37,002 nucleotides of DNA from Apophysomyces variabilis (GCA_002749535.1 MZZL01000040.1:1-37002), one strand, 5' to 3'. Shown: positions 1 through 10,531, numbered from the stretch's first letter. Notes: generated from the letters alone by a model not told the origin. Program-made: numbers and translations.

Positions 1-390
1 CTCAATCTAACGAGACCAAGGCTAGTAAAGAAGCATCTATGCTAGGACAACGTCATATGATAGTAACCGAACGAGTGATTACTGTGATGAAGTGCCGGGT
101 TAACAAAGCGAATGCTTTCGGTGATGTTTTTCTGTTATGGAGACGGAGCTTGGCCAGGTACCACGGCGGTGGAGAAGTTCAATAAGAATAGCAATAGCAT
201 AATTCGAACATTACTGGCAACCTTAAAGTATGTTATAACACTACGTATAACTAGTGTTCTCTAGTAACCTAAGCTGATTCTTTATGATATCCTCATTGGG
301 TCCTGCTTCGGTTGTGCTTTGCCTTGATATTCCCGTCTTCACGCGATGGATCCCATACTAATACAAAACTGTTTTGAGTGTCTTCTCCTC
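1..390 (+). mobile_element. Decayed TnpB/Fanzor-like nuclease fragment (relic)
   Basis: Frame 3 is open from the window edge to a stop at about 180. Coding character then moves to frame 1 from about 110 to 264, with the piece FCYGDGAWPGTTAV (about 130-171) and later KYVITLRITSVL before a stop. Further on, codons at 304, 313, 370 and 379 give Cys-x2-Cys, 18 residues, Cys-x2-Cys (CFGC ... CFEC) in one frame with one stop between. An aromatic-G-D/N-G block, then a 'YV(I/V)..DE.xTS'-like block, then a four-Cys zinc ribbon is the C-terminal order of TnpB and eukaryotic Fanzor RNA-guided nucleases. Here the acidic residues of the second block are lost, and the frame breaks at least twice. I infer a dead copy cut by the window edge. 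The assignment rests on motif order only; a different transposase relic remains possible. Confidence 0.33.
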
Positions 391-1109
391 GAACCTTATT
401 TTATCGATCTTCCTTTTTCTTTTCTTCTTCCGGTCTGTCAAGGTCCCTTTCCGTAAATAATCGATTCCAACGCAAAATCACTTTGTAACTGGTTTCCTCT
501 AATTACTGATGACAGATCAGATCGTATCGGATACAACGTCATATGAATTTTTCTCCAAGGTGCACATCTCGATTTTGCACAGTAAGATGAGTGACACGGG
601 GCTATAATATGGTCTGTGTCCTGGACCCTGCGATACGACTCGTGTAACGATAAACCAATGGCAAGTTCATCTACAGTAACAGATGCATTGTTTATGATAA
701 TCTTGGAGGCAATGGCAATAAACTGATGCTAAGCTGAGAAGCTGCAAGGGATAACGTAGTTATTTCTCTCTTAGTCTTCTTAAAATCTATTTTTTTTATA
801 CGTAAACGAAATTCAACTTTACAGTTTCTACCAATTATATAAGATAAACATACAACGTGTTAGTGGAGTTGCTACTCTTCCTTGACAGTGTGATGGGTTA
901 ATGGTTGGAATTAGTTCACTAAACTGCTCTGTGCCAAGTTCAAGCTTAAAAGTAGGTTTGAGCCGGGTTTGGCCCATGTTCTGAACAATTATCTGTATGT
1001 TCAACTCGCCCTTTTGACTTTCACGCAGCTTGCATCATAAAGCATCGAGATGAATATTTGTTTCAGCATTTGCAGCTGGTGTATCAATAAAACGCTAGAA
1101 CTCTTCAAA

Positions 1110-1392
1110 CTGGAAAGACTGAGACACAGAGTTTTGCACCCGTTAATAAACAGTATTGTGAAAGTTTGTTCTTTTTCTAACAACTTTCTCTAAAGCAGTC
1201 TTTAGCATGGCGTCCCAAGCGTTCTATAGACGACGTTTGCCATAGCATTTGGCTTTCGTCCGAGACAATGTGTCTTAATCCTTTATTTCTCCGTTTACAT
1301 GGGTGACAATCCATTTGTATTACCCAATAAAATACTTTTATCCCGATGGAGTACGGCAAGAAGATACTTTTTGTATCAAAAGGTCCGCCCAT
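1110..1392 (-). mobile_element. Second zinc-ribbon-like relic, minus strand
   Basis: On the minus strand an open stretch carries CHPCKRRNKGLRHIV followed by SDESQMLW. It looks like the end of a TnpB/Fanzor zinc ribbon whose second Cys pair has become Ser (S-D-E-S where C-D-x-C is usual). Shifting one frame just after this gives RL-stop-NAWDAML, comparable to the R-D-x-N-A segment that follows the ribbon in that family. There is no ATG-initiated gene here and the frame is broken. This is inference from short motifs; it may be unrelated to the left-edge relic, which lies on the other strand. Confidence 0.22.
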
Positions 1393-2157
1393 TCACTGTA
1401 AGCCAACCTAACAGTTACACAAACTGTAATGGTAATGTTAACTCAGCAATGGCATCTTATGTCTGTCAAGTTCTCATCTTGTGCCACTCAATTGCCCTCT
1501 GAAGAGAAATTGCCTTTTCCAGCCTATTCCCTTAAAAATCTGACAAGCCGACTTGTTGGCTTTCAATCAAGCATCAAATAATCATTTGCTCTTTTAACTG
1601 TAGGTTATTATCCTTGGCTATTTTGTCTTGCTGAGATAAGGTCATCTACAAAAAACTTTGTCGGAGCAGAAGAAGAGTTACACACCAAACTTAACGAATA
1701 AAACCTCTGGAAAAGACGTGCATATGAACTTGGTAGAATTACCATGTGCGCCAAAGTACTCTTATGGAGAAAGAAATTACGAAAGTAGACCATAAAAGAA
1801 AAACAATACCCACTTCGAACAGACCGCAAAAATTAGCCATAGAGAAAAGATGCAGTATGCATTATTAGACGTAGTAAATCGTTCGCAGATGTTATTTTAT
1901 GATTTAAGATTGCCAGTATCACTGGATATGATGATGCTAGTACCGTTAGCACAGAGCCTCTCCATTACTCTAACACTCGGTAAAACTTCCACCTTCGCAA
2001 TAGAAAGGTTCACAGATAGTATTGTCATTTGCCAGCCTTTATTATCTCGCAGAGTAAACTTGGTTCTATTACCCCTGTCGCTTGAAATAGGGAAGCATCA
2101 TTAAATATCCACTCTGACGTTGACAAGCAAACTGGGATCCTTCTAATAATATCATCG

Positions 2158-2424
2158 TCAACGTTGGTAAGAAACTTGCCTTTTCCAGCAGCGGCAGGAC
2201 AGACTATCCTTTAAGCTACCGACACTTGTTACTTTTTGATTTATGGTCCAGACGGCGAGATAGCTCGCTTCCGCTGGTTTTATTTTGGACTTGGTGAAGT
2301 CTCCAAGTTCGATACGGTTCTGCATGACAACGACGGCTAGTATGTCGTAACGGACAAAGGCTTCAACTGCACGTCGAACAGAGCATTGGGCGAAAGAATT
2401 ATTACCGTTATGAAACCGTAGCAT
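2158..2424 (-). pseudogene. Orphan coding-like stretch, unassigned
   Basis: An 88-codon minus-strand frame starting at an ATG (2424) shows balanced codon use and ordinary protein composition (for example VRRAVEAFVRYDILAVVVM). It has no recognisable domain. No promoter or splice sites frame it, and downstream minus-strand sequence toward 1600 is interrupted by stops. It lies among other mobile-element debris, so it may be a fragment of the same kind of element. It could also be a chance ORF. Confidence 0.2.
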
Positions 2425-4358
2425 TTGCCAGTGTTGAAATCATCTTTAAAAATAAAAAGACGTGTTGCTTTTTCACGAAGGCAGTCATATATGTACACTT
2501 TATAAGATAAAAGATAGCATTAGCTTGACTTTTTGTACGCAGTAAAAGTGTTTAATTACCACGCGTTATATTTGAATTGATTTTATGAGAATATTAGTAT
2601 TATTTGTTGTGCAAGCTATTAAAATACACTGGCATTGCACAATGTCATATATTCCGATTGAAGCGCTAATAATGATATGTTGTATGGTTTATGCACTTCG
2701 TTGCGGTTTGGCGAGGTATCATCCGAATGAAAGAGACATGCGACGTCGATGCCTTCGTCTGCAAGATGTCTGATTCTCGTCTTTAATGAAGCCATTTTCT
2801 TTCCGTTATCTATTTTCTAGTCCTAAACAAGCATGAAAAACCGATTGACGCAAGCTATGCATCTGATCCAATAGATTACTTTTTTTTTGCTAGGGTGATG
2901 ACCTAGGCTCAAGAGAATGAGTGACCGCTCAGGTGTTGGTCGGCCCTGATGCCATGGCAGGTCTGTACTACAGTAGGCAACGTAGCAAAAAAACTAACGC
3001 CACATGTCACGGGTTAGATTCGTTAGTGTCAATCATCAGCAGGTAAAATGGGCGCTAGTTTTTCAAGTGGTAAGACGGAAGAGGCGAGGTTCGTATGGTA
3101 TGTCCTCCCGTTTAGTCACTACGTCATAGTCGTTCTCTTTTTCTTTTTCTTTTTTTTATATATTGACGTCGTGCCGCACACATGCAATGTCAATAACCAA
3201 CCTTTTTCTATGAAGAAGTTTACAAGTCCCTTTTAACCAAGAAAAGGAAATAAGAAGGGTTACCCTTCGTCTAGAGCAATGTTCATCTGAACGATACATA
3301 AGAACCATAGATGGATTTTGTTATTCGTTTCGGTCCTTGTTTCAGAAAGAAATTGAAATATGTCTAGAATAATATAAACGCCACTTGATCAGAGTCAATC
3401 ATATTCTTTGGTAATATTGTTTGGCAATAATCACAGGTGACAGGGTGTCAATAAGCTTTTAAGGCAACTGATGCTCGGTCCTTGATCTCCGTTATGCAAT
3501 AACTAGATGATGACTTTATGCAGGGTGGCTGCCAAATAGAAGCAGATGTACGATGTTGTCATCCGTTGCCCAGCCTCTGTTCGTCCTTCTCTGTGGTCAC
3601 CAGATGACTCATCTAACAAAAAGTTAAACATCGTTCATTCCCAGCAGTCTTTCCTTTTTCTACTTTTCATGCAGATACTTCCTGAATTAGATACTATTAT
3701 TTCCAAACAGAATAAATTGGATAGAGCAAATATATCAACATCAGACTCAGTTACGTTTAGGGTAAAAATGATGAGGCCCGTCTACCATGGCCTAAATGAA
3801 CGATGACATTTCATAATCAACTTGTTTCCCTTTAACTAGAAGTGGGCCGAATGTTGAACGGCACGCATTAGGTTTATAGTAAGCCATCTTTTCCTCTATG
3901 TAATCACGTAATTGCTAGGTCATATCTCCTAGCTTGCTTCTATTAACATTTTGAAGGAGTTTGTCTCTTCACGTCAATAAAATGGGTCGCTAAGAATCAG
4001 TTATTTATATTTACAAGGAAATTATCAAATTGTGAAAGGTGTAGTTGACGGTAATAGAAGGTTTCGGATACGTATCAGTCAATAGACGCAAACTTGGATG
4101 CTTCATGACGACTCCGTCGGTTATCTTAAAAGCTTTCGTTATTCTAACAACCATTGTTCTTTCTCTTAATTGCATTGTTATTTTATTTTATTACTAATCT
4201 GCGAGACGAAACGGGGAACATTGGGGAGAAAGAGTTCGGATAAAAAATGGACAGGGGAAACCAGGGGAGGGCTTAGAATGGAATCATACACGCATGAGAA
4301 TAAAAAATAAAAACAAAAGTGAGGTTAGGATGGGAGAGAATAAGCATACATCGTAAGT

Positions 4359-5681
4359 TTAATAGGGAACATTAGCCATCAATAGGCAAAGCATGGCAAT
4401 GGACTCGCCAAAGTAGGTCATTTCTGCATCGTTCATTTGGTTCAGCAGCTGATGTAGCTGGCCTTGCCAGCCAAGGACCCAGAACAAGAAGCTGACAGGG
4501 GCCATAAAGGCCATATCTGTATAATCAACAAAGGAATGACCGTTCAGATGGTAACCTGCTTTGATTTCACCCTTCTGGACTTGTTGAGCAAAGAAGTGAG
4601 CCTCAGCCTCGAGCACGGGCCGAATACGGTCGTCGCGTGTCAACATGTAATAGTGGCCCAAGCGCCAGGGGACACGGCAAGAGTTCCAATTATAATCTCC
4701 GTCATGCTTACTCTCAAGCACCTCACCATGCACGGGCTGATAGTGTCCACTGTGTTCCTGAAGGAAATCTGCAATAAGACCGGGCTGACTGAAATGGAGT
4801 TGTTGTTGGCAAGTATTCAGGATAGCATGAATGGTTTGGGACCATTGATGTTGTCGTTCTTTGTCTTCCATGTAGAACAAGTGAAAACCGCTGAGAATAA
4901 AGTCGCTAGGTCGAGTCAGTCGATACTCTTTGCTACCGTGTTCTGTCCAATCTCCGATTAGCGGCATGTGGGTTTGTGGATGAATACAGTGCTTATGAAT
5001 AGCAGCACAAAGGTCTACTGCCGTCTTTCGGTAATTGATCTCTCCATGCTGACCACCGTGGCCCCATACTTTGGCCGCTAAAAAAAGAGCTGTGCAGATA
5101 TCCACATCACCATCCGTTGCACAGTTTGTTCCTCCTTCATCGCCAGGTACAAACTCGCCGGAGTGTGATCGTTTCTGTTGCCACCTTCACACACCTAAAT
5201 TAGAAATCTTTTTTTCTTGGCGAAAACTCCCGGGTTGTTTCTCCAGGAAATAAAGACAAAGTAATACTACTTACTGCATTAACCCTTTATGGTTACGGAA
5301 TCGAATGAAGTAACGATATAATCCATCGAAATCTGCTTGATTACGTTTGAGCACCGAGATCAACATACCATAGCCTAAATGGAATCATTCCGCACAAGGG
5401 TTCTCGTGAGTGACTTTCTTTTCATTCATCCTCTTTTCTCTCTGCTGTTCCCTCCACTTTGATGCCATTTAGCCTACTGACCATGTGCTTCGGAGCATGT
5501 CATGGCATCGCTGTGCTCACTCGGTTCCTTGTAATATACGTAAAGACCATCATGGTAGGATCGCAGGTATCTATAAAGTCCACCAACTTCTATTAGTTCC
5601 CATCCTTTGTTTGCCAAGATGGTTTGTATTTTACCTTTGTCGCCATTGGACATATTGTTTCTCAACACTGGGGTCGTGCAT
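4359..5681 (-). CDS. GH8 family glycoside hydrolase (endo-glucanase/chitosanase type)
   Basis: Four exons on the minus strand: 5635-5681, 5482-5570, 5275-5374 and 4359-5184, all phase-consistent, giving 353 aa. The GH8 hallmarks are present in order: SEAHGYGML (Glu43, the expected catalytic acid), ATDGDVDICTALFLAAKVW (residues 101-119, nearly the PROSITE GH8 signature, with Asp103), and DYNWNSCRVPWRLG (242-255). GH8 enzymes are inverting hydrolases of beta-1,4 chains (cellulose, chitosan, xylan, lichenan); substrate cannot be read from the sequence, but chitosan is attractive for a mucoralean wall. Length matches one GH8 catalytic domain. The start is the only ATG keeping the frame, with a TATA box 86 bp upstream. 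No signal peptide is visible, so location is unclear. The last intron uses acceptor gaag, 10 bp inside an apparent tttag site. GH8 is mainly bacterial, suggesting old transfer. Confidence 0.88.
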
Positions 5682-6127
5682 TGTTATGGTTTGAATTTGA
5701 AATGGATAGGAAAAAAGGAAAAAGTTAAAGAGACAAGACGTTTTAAGGTGCCGCAAACAAGGTTCTTTATATATGTGTATAACGCGCGGTAAAAATAAAC
5801 TATTTTGACTTACCGACCAACAGGTGGGTCAGCTCTTTGTTTGTAAGGGCACGCGCGCGGCGGGCGGGACACATCATGGCAAGTGAGAGAGGGGATGTTG
5901 CCACACCCTGTTCCGACTCGGATTTATTTTTCCGGTCGAACTTCTCCACCCCCTCCCCCAACCCCCAAGATTTTTGACATGGCGTGGTGTACGCCGGATC
6001 ATAGACCCCTCCTCTCACTCTTTCTTAAAAAAGGTAATGCCATCCGGACTCAGTTCGATGCCAATACACACCATGTGGATGGATGGCTGATTCAGCATTC
6101 ACGACGAACTTTTAGTGATATCATCCG
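5682..6127. promoter_or_regulatory. Divergent promoter region between GH8 and eL29
   Basis: This 446-bp stretch separates two genes transcribed away from each other. It holds the GH8 TATA box, a CG-rich run (gcacgcgcgcggcgggcggg, about 5850-5869) and a C-rich run around 5946-5970 next to the eL29 side. Either C/G run could be a regulatory element of the ribosomal protein gene, but no known motif is certain. Confidence 0.4.
5767..5774 (-). promoter_or_regulatory. TATA box of the GH8 gene
   Basis: TATATAAA on the minus strand, 86 bp before the proposed GH8 start codon. That spacing fits a short 5' UTR and supports the first exon starting at 5681 rather than an unseen upstream exon. Confidence 0.5.
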
Positions 6128-6467
6128 ATGGCCAAGTCAAAGAACCACACCAACCATAACCAAAGTAAGGCACAAACCCTGAGTCCAACCAACCATTGCG
6201 AAGAATGATGCTGACCCCAATGGACCATAGACCGCAAGGCCCACCGTAACGGTATCAGAAAGCCCTTGAAGCACAAGTACCCTTCCAACAAGGGTGTACG
6301 TATTACTTCCATTTCATCTTATTCATTGCTTTTGTTCATGCCATGGCCACAATGCTCATTTATTCTCATCTTTATTCTTTTAGGTTGATGCCAAGTTCCT
6401 CCGTAACCAGCGTTTTGCTAAGAAGGGTACCGAGAAGGCTTTGGCTGCTGCTGCCAAGAAGAACTAA
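6128..6467 (+). CDS. RPL29: 60S ribosomal protein eL29
   Basis: Three exons, 6128-6164, 6231-6295 and 6384-6467, encode 61 aa with exact phase continuity. The protein begins MAKSKNHTNHNQNRKAHRNG and ends in an Ala/Lys-rich tail (KALAAAAKKN), which is the eL29 pattern; usual length is about 60 aa. It is a small, very basic component of the large ribosomal subunit in the cytoplasm. The introns are 66 bp (gtaagg...catag) and 88 bp (gtacgt...tttag). The first intron falls just after codon 12. Codon use is strongly biased toward C/G-ending codons (AAG, CGT, GCC), as expected for a highly expressed gene, unlike the F-box genes in this window. Identification is near certain. Confidence 0.96.
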
Positions 6468-6566
6468 GGATGGTTCACAAGAAAAAAAATAAAATAAGAA
6501 TGTGATGGACAACGAGCCAATTTCTTAGAGTACGAGGATGCCGTCTTATGTGTCTGCTTGTGTTTA

Positions 6567-6602
6567 TGTGTGCGTGTGTGTGTGTGTGCGTGTATGCATG
6601 TG
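6567..6602. repeat. GT-rich microsatellite
   Basis: Alternating TG with a few C/A interruptions, 100-135 bp past the eL29 stop. It lies in the 390-bp interval between the convergent eL29 and Vts1-like genes, which otherwise shows nothing but A-rich 3' flank. Confidence 0.85.
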
Positions 6603-6857
6603 TTCTCCTGTCTTGGTACCAAAAAATTTAGGGTTCATATGCAAACGTATGATGGAATGCATATCATTGGATCGATCATCAACATTTAGGAAAGAATACA
6701 AGTGATGACGTTCAAAACGTAGGCTGCTGAGCGACTGGCGCTTTTATGGTGAAAAAGAAAAAGTTGAAGAAAAAACGAAATTAAAACAAACGAATGAGTA
6801 ACCTAATACGGGATGTTCTACGAAAAAAAAATGAAAGGAATGTTAGTATGTCCATTA

Positions 6858-8476
6858 TCACAAGAAAGACCAAATGTCTTCACTCACATTGGCTTGGCAA
6901 TGTGTTCGAATACTTTCAAACACCTTGAGCATCTTGCGCCTGGCACCCAATGCAGCCACACCCTTAGCCTCCAATTCTTCATCCGTCAAGCGGATGATAT
7001 CTTGCCATCTCATGGGTTCAAAAATGTTATTGTACTTGTGGAGACGAAGACTCCTGAACCAAGCAGGAATATCTAGGACGCCCCAAGCAAAAAGAAACAG
7101 GGTAAGTATCCTATCCCCATCCTAAAATGTCCTATCTCGCTTTCTTCTTCTCACCTTTCAATAACTCCATATCGACCACGTCCAGCGGCTTTTTATCCTT
7201 GTTTGCTCTAGGAGTAGTACCGGTGCTGGTGGATGCGCGAGGGCGCAATCGACCATTCGAAGCCTCACTATGGTCACTCAGATAATCATGGTCTTCATAT
7301 GCATCAGCCGGGTTCAAAAATTGGCCAAACATCTTCTCCATACCCGGTGGAGCCAAATGTTTACGTGAAGCAGAAGAGGTCGACGGGATCGGCGACGGTG
7401 TGTCGTACAAATGCGACTTCCGCTCATCGGCTTCCGGCACCGTGCCTGGTATATTGCGCATGCGTCGACGATAATTGGTCTCCTGCCAATGGTTGAGATC
7501 AATGCTCGGATCTAACTGGTTAATGGATGGAATGCCCCAAGGCGACTGAAAAGCGTCCATCGAGGACGGCCATGCAGCGATGTCGGCCGATTTAGGGCGT
7601 TCGCCAATGTTGCCCACCGAACGTGGTTGAGAAGAAGGCGTAAAGAAGAGACCAGCATCACCCTCAATCACAGATCGAGGTCGCGAAAACGATCCAGCGG
7701 AAGAACGTTGCATATTACGGTCCAGCAAGTCATTACTGGTGTGCGAAAAGAAATCGGTTCGACCAAACATTCGTGTAAGCTCCTCTGTGTCACCCATTGC
7801 AAAAGAATGCCGATCGACGGCTCGATTGTTCTGACCATTGTTATTAATGTTGCTCCGCGGTGGGCGACTGATCGGTTGTCCAGGCTTGTAAGCAAGATCG
7901 TTCGCCTTTGGTAATTGAGATGCCATATCCCCTGCAGAAAAGAAAAAGAAGATCAACATCACTGTACCTTGCATAGAGCTCTCCCGCTTTTTTTGCTTAT
8001 TTTTTTTTGGTTCTCACCTTGATCGGGATTGGCCGGTGTCAGAATAGAATGCAATGGATCACGTTTAACTAGTTGTTGCAAGATGTTCATGAAGAAGCGA
8101 ATTTGGACTTGGGATGAATGCTGCAGCAATGTGTATAACGTGGCTGTTCTTTCAGCATCTGAAAGATACCGAAACCATTGATCGACATGTTGCAGTTCTT
8201 CCTTGAAATTCTACATCTGTGGTCAATCTAACTACTCATGACGATCCTATTCAAGGCTTGCCTGATCTAATTTAGCCGCTGCCATCTCCTCCAGATTCCT
8301 TTCATAACTCTGCAGATTCTCGAACCAGCTGTTTAGTTTCTCGGCTGTTTCCAAGGGTCAATTACAAAACGGAGGTTCATAGTCACTATCTTACAGTCTG
8401 CAGATGTATAGTTGGCTCTCCCAAGCACTTCAGAAGTGGGACGAGAACCACGAGACGCAAAATCAGAAGGTAGCAT
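6858..8476 (-). CDS. VTS1: Vts1/Smaug-type SAM-domain RNA-binding protein
   Basis: Five exons on the minus strand (8395-8476, 8262-8344, 8018-8210, 7155-7931, 6858-7072) give 449 aa. The N-terminal block (about residues 12-120: [45 protein letters not shown]) is the conserved N-terminal helical domain of fungal Vts1 proteins. The middle, about 120-370, is Ser/Pro/Asn-rich and looks disordered. The C-terminal SAM domain (about 381-440) has [17 protein letters not shown] and the diagnostic [14 protein letters not shown]. Vts1/Smaug SAM domains bind CNGG-loop hairpins in mRNA and recruit the deadenylation machinery in the cytoplasm. The intron between exons 2 and 3 (8211-8261) uses a GC donor (gcaagc...gtag); a GT donor in phase is not available. 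The start at 8476 is the first ATG after an in-frame stop. Confidence 0.92.
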
Positions 8477-9373
8477 AGCCACGATGAAAAGGCAAGGAAG
8501 AAAGCGCCAGATGTTTCGGCCAATCCCCTCTGCTGTACGGACAGGGAATTTTTTCTGATGTCAATTTCTACTTCCGAATTAAGAAAAGGATAAGAGGTCA
8601 CGCCTGCTACCCTTTGTTGCAGCAACACAGAACCCATGTGTACTTGCCGTTAGAATCAACCGTCATGAACTATTCCTGGGAAGAAGAAAAGTGGGATTTT
8701 ACTTGGGCCAACTTTGCTTCCATGTTTAGCCTATTGCCTAAACTTACTTGTGCACTGGCTCTTTTCACTTGCAGGCCATCGTTTGATGGGTTATTTCTAG
8801 TTCAATGAAACGCGTGGAAATAGAAAAATTATGCTAATCAACCTTAACGACACTGCGTTTAATGTGTGTTTGGCTGCGGAAGAAGGGATTAAATGGATAC
8901 AGAATGTTCGAGGGTTTATGTATGCTTACTTCGGCCATTTTCTTTCTGTCTCCAGCAATAGAAAACTTATCTTCTCCGCAACAAAGAGAGAGTCGTTGTA
9001 TAGCTATGAAGTGATCATTAGGGATAGTGGATGAGCGGATTCAGGTCCACCAATGGAAAAGAGAAGTTTTCCTTATCTTTCGAAATGCTTGATCCACGTT
9101 ATAATGGTAACATGCCAATTTTTTTACCAATCCTGTAGACATCATCGAAAGGAGAAATAAATCTTACAAAGGTCGATGATTAGTCATACTAGTTTTGTCT
9201 TAAGTTAAATGGTATTTTTTTATTGATGCATTTTATGGGAAGAGAGAAAAGAAGGAACCGTCGCAAATGGAAAAGATGTAAGGTTTATCATAGATGAAAG
9301 GAAGTTCGGCCCGGCCGATAAATATTGATATCGATGAGTAACCTCGAAGAACAATTGGACTTGCTTAATGCGT
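8477..9373. other. Intergenic, upstream of VTS1 and downstream of the LPMO gene
   Basis: Nearly 900 bp without a gene. It should contain the Vts1 promoter and the LPMO 3' end. Only short, low-quality open frames are present and I see no recognised regulatory motif. Confidence 0.5.
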
Positions 9374-10531
9374 TCAGTTCTTAGCAGAAGACTTTCCCTT
9401 GATAATGGTCATGGTGCTGCTATATCCAGACTGGAGCCAGACTTGATTAGCATATACATTCCACTGATTGTACTTGACGTTTTTGCCAGATTGCACGCCA
9501 ATCTTCACTTGAGACTTGTACTTCTTGTTCAATGTGTTCGCCAAATCCTTGGACCACTTTGCGCCGTATACGTTTTGATAAGTGATGGGCACGGTAACGT
9601 CGACTATCTTTTGACCATGGTTCTTGGTATCCGTTACTCTGAAGCGTACTTTGTCACCCACTCTGGGGACAAAACCACGTTCTACATACGGTTTTTCTTG
9701 AACCCATTGAGGACCTGCTTCCGCAGCATGCTCTTTCTTGCTTGACTCCTTGTCTGTCTTTTCACTAGCACCCCCTTGCTTGATAGTCACATCGGCACAG
9801 TTAAAGAAACCTTCGTGTCCATAGTCAATACGTTGCCAGTAACCATAGATGATCGCATCACCGGTGCGGTTAGCGGGAATAGGTACGTCCAAATAGTAAA
9901 AGTTTCCAACTTCGGGTACGAGACCTTTGCCATTGGCGGGAACGGGTTTAGGAGCGGGTTCTTCGTAGATCTGGTCCAGATCAGCCCATGTTAATGGTTT
10001 GCTTGGGTCGTAGGATGGTTTGCTAAGGTAAATATGCATGGTGGCAGGGTTGTGTGGTGTTGTCAGTTCCCAGCGCAGCTGAAATTTGCCATTCTTTGGT
10101 TCGATTACTGTTTTCTTCCATCCCTCGTTCTGAGGCACATCCAGTCCCCGCTTCATCTTGTCGCCACCGGCACAAAGATGGCCATCCGGGACAGCCTTCA
10201 TCACCGTAGCAAAATCTTTGGGATTACTTGGATTCGCTGTTACCTCGTCCCATTGATCGAACAGGTAAGAGTTCTTGCCGTTGGCCAGGAAAGCGGCTCT
10301 GCAGCCTGCATTTGGGATACCAGATCCATCCAATGGCCAGTCGTAGCCACCGTCAATATGGCAACCATACTGTCTTGCTAGTGGGAACCCAAGGGCACCA
10401 TGGGCAGAAACCTCCTGTACTGGGAGAAGCAAAAAGCTGATTGCGCTGATCAGAGAAAGTCCTCGGAAAAAGCCAGTCTTGCCGAATCCTGTGGATGATT
10501 GACCCACGTTGCTCGTGCTGCTTGACTTCAT
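9374..10531 (-). CDS. Secreted GbpA-like AA10 lytic polysaccharide monooxygenase
   Basis: Intronless, 385 aa. Residues 1-43 are an N-terminal extension plus hydrophobic signal (LSLISAISFLLLPVQ) ending VSA; cleavage would expose His44 (HGALGFPLARQYGC), the N-terminal ligand of the LPMO copper brace. The second ligand is His160 in WELTTPH, and an aromatic axial residue sits in GFFNCADV (Phe242/243). Residues 44-250 are an AA10 (chitin-binding type 4) domain. Residues about 276-380 (VGDKVRFRV, GAKWSKDLANTLN, QVWLQSGY) match the second domain of Vibrio GbpA, a module following the LPMO domain in bacterial colonisation proteins. A charged linker (250-275) joins them. AA10 enzymes cleave chitin or cellulose oxidatively outside the cell. 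The start at 10531 was chosen over an upstream in-frame extension because the signal then lies near the N-terminus and a TATA-like site lies 55 bp upstream. Bacterial-type architecture and no introns point to horizontal gain. Confidence 0.92.
   Translation of the reverse strand: MKSSSTSNVGQSSTGFGKTGFFRGLSLISAISFLLLPVQEVSAHGALGFPLARQYGCHIDGGYDWPLDGSGIPNAGCRAAFLANGKNSYLFDQWDEVTANPSNPKDFATVMKAVPDGHLCAGGDKMKRGLDVPQNEGWKKTVIEPKNGKFQLRWELTTPHNPATMHIYLSKPSYDPSKPLTWADLDQIYEEPAPKPVPANGKGLVPEVGNFYYLDVPIPANRTGDAIIYGYWQRIDYGHEGFFNCADVTIKQGGASEKTDKESSKKEHAAEAGPQWVQEKPYVERGFVPRVGDKVRFRVTDTKNHGQKIVDVTVPITYQNVYGAKWSKDLANTLNKKYKSQVKIGVQSGKNVKYNQWNVYANQVWLQSGYSSTMTIIKGKSSAKN

Larger units (their letters stand above)
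391..4358. other. Gene-poor region with decayed sequence
   Basis: Apart from the short relics listed separately I see no gene with a start, splice sites and a recognisable product. Open frames are all under 90 codons and mostly low in coding character. A 13-bp match (attgccttttcca near 1509; cttgccttttcca near 2173) suggests old local duplication. The final 150 bp (about 4220-4358) is A-rich and probably holds the 3' end of the GH8 transcript on the minus strand. Confidence 0.5.

Noticed and set aside
4464..4961. 165-codon plus-strand frame opposite GH8
   Set aside because: Antisense shadow of the GH8 catalytic exon, with no domain of its own.
5474..5668. 64-codon frame starting MLRNNMSNGD as the GH8 N-terminus
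   Set aside because: Part of it is an intron (5571-5634). Splicing joins WRQ to YLRSYHDG in the other frame and restores GH8-like sequence.
7932..7974. N-terminal residues [12 protein letters not shown]... as the start of the large Vts1 exon
   Set aside because: This is the 3' part of an intron ending in a polypyrimidine tract and ctgcag; the upstream conserved exons join at 7931.
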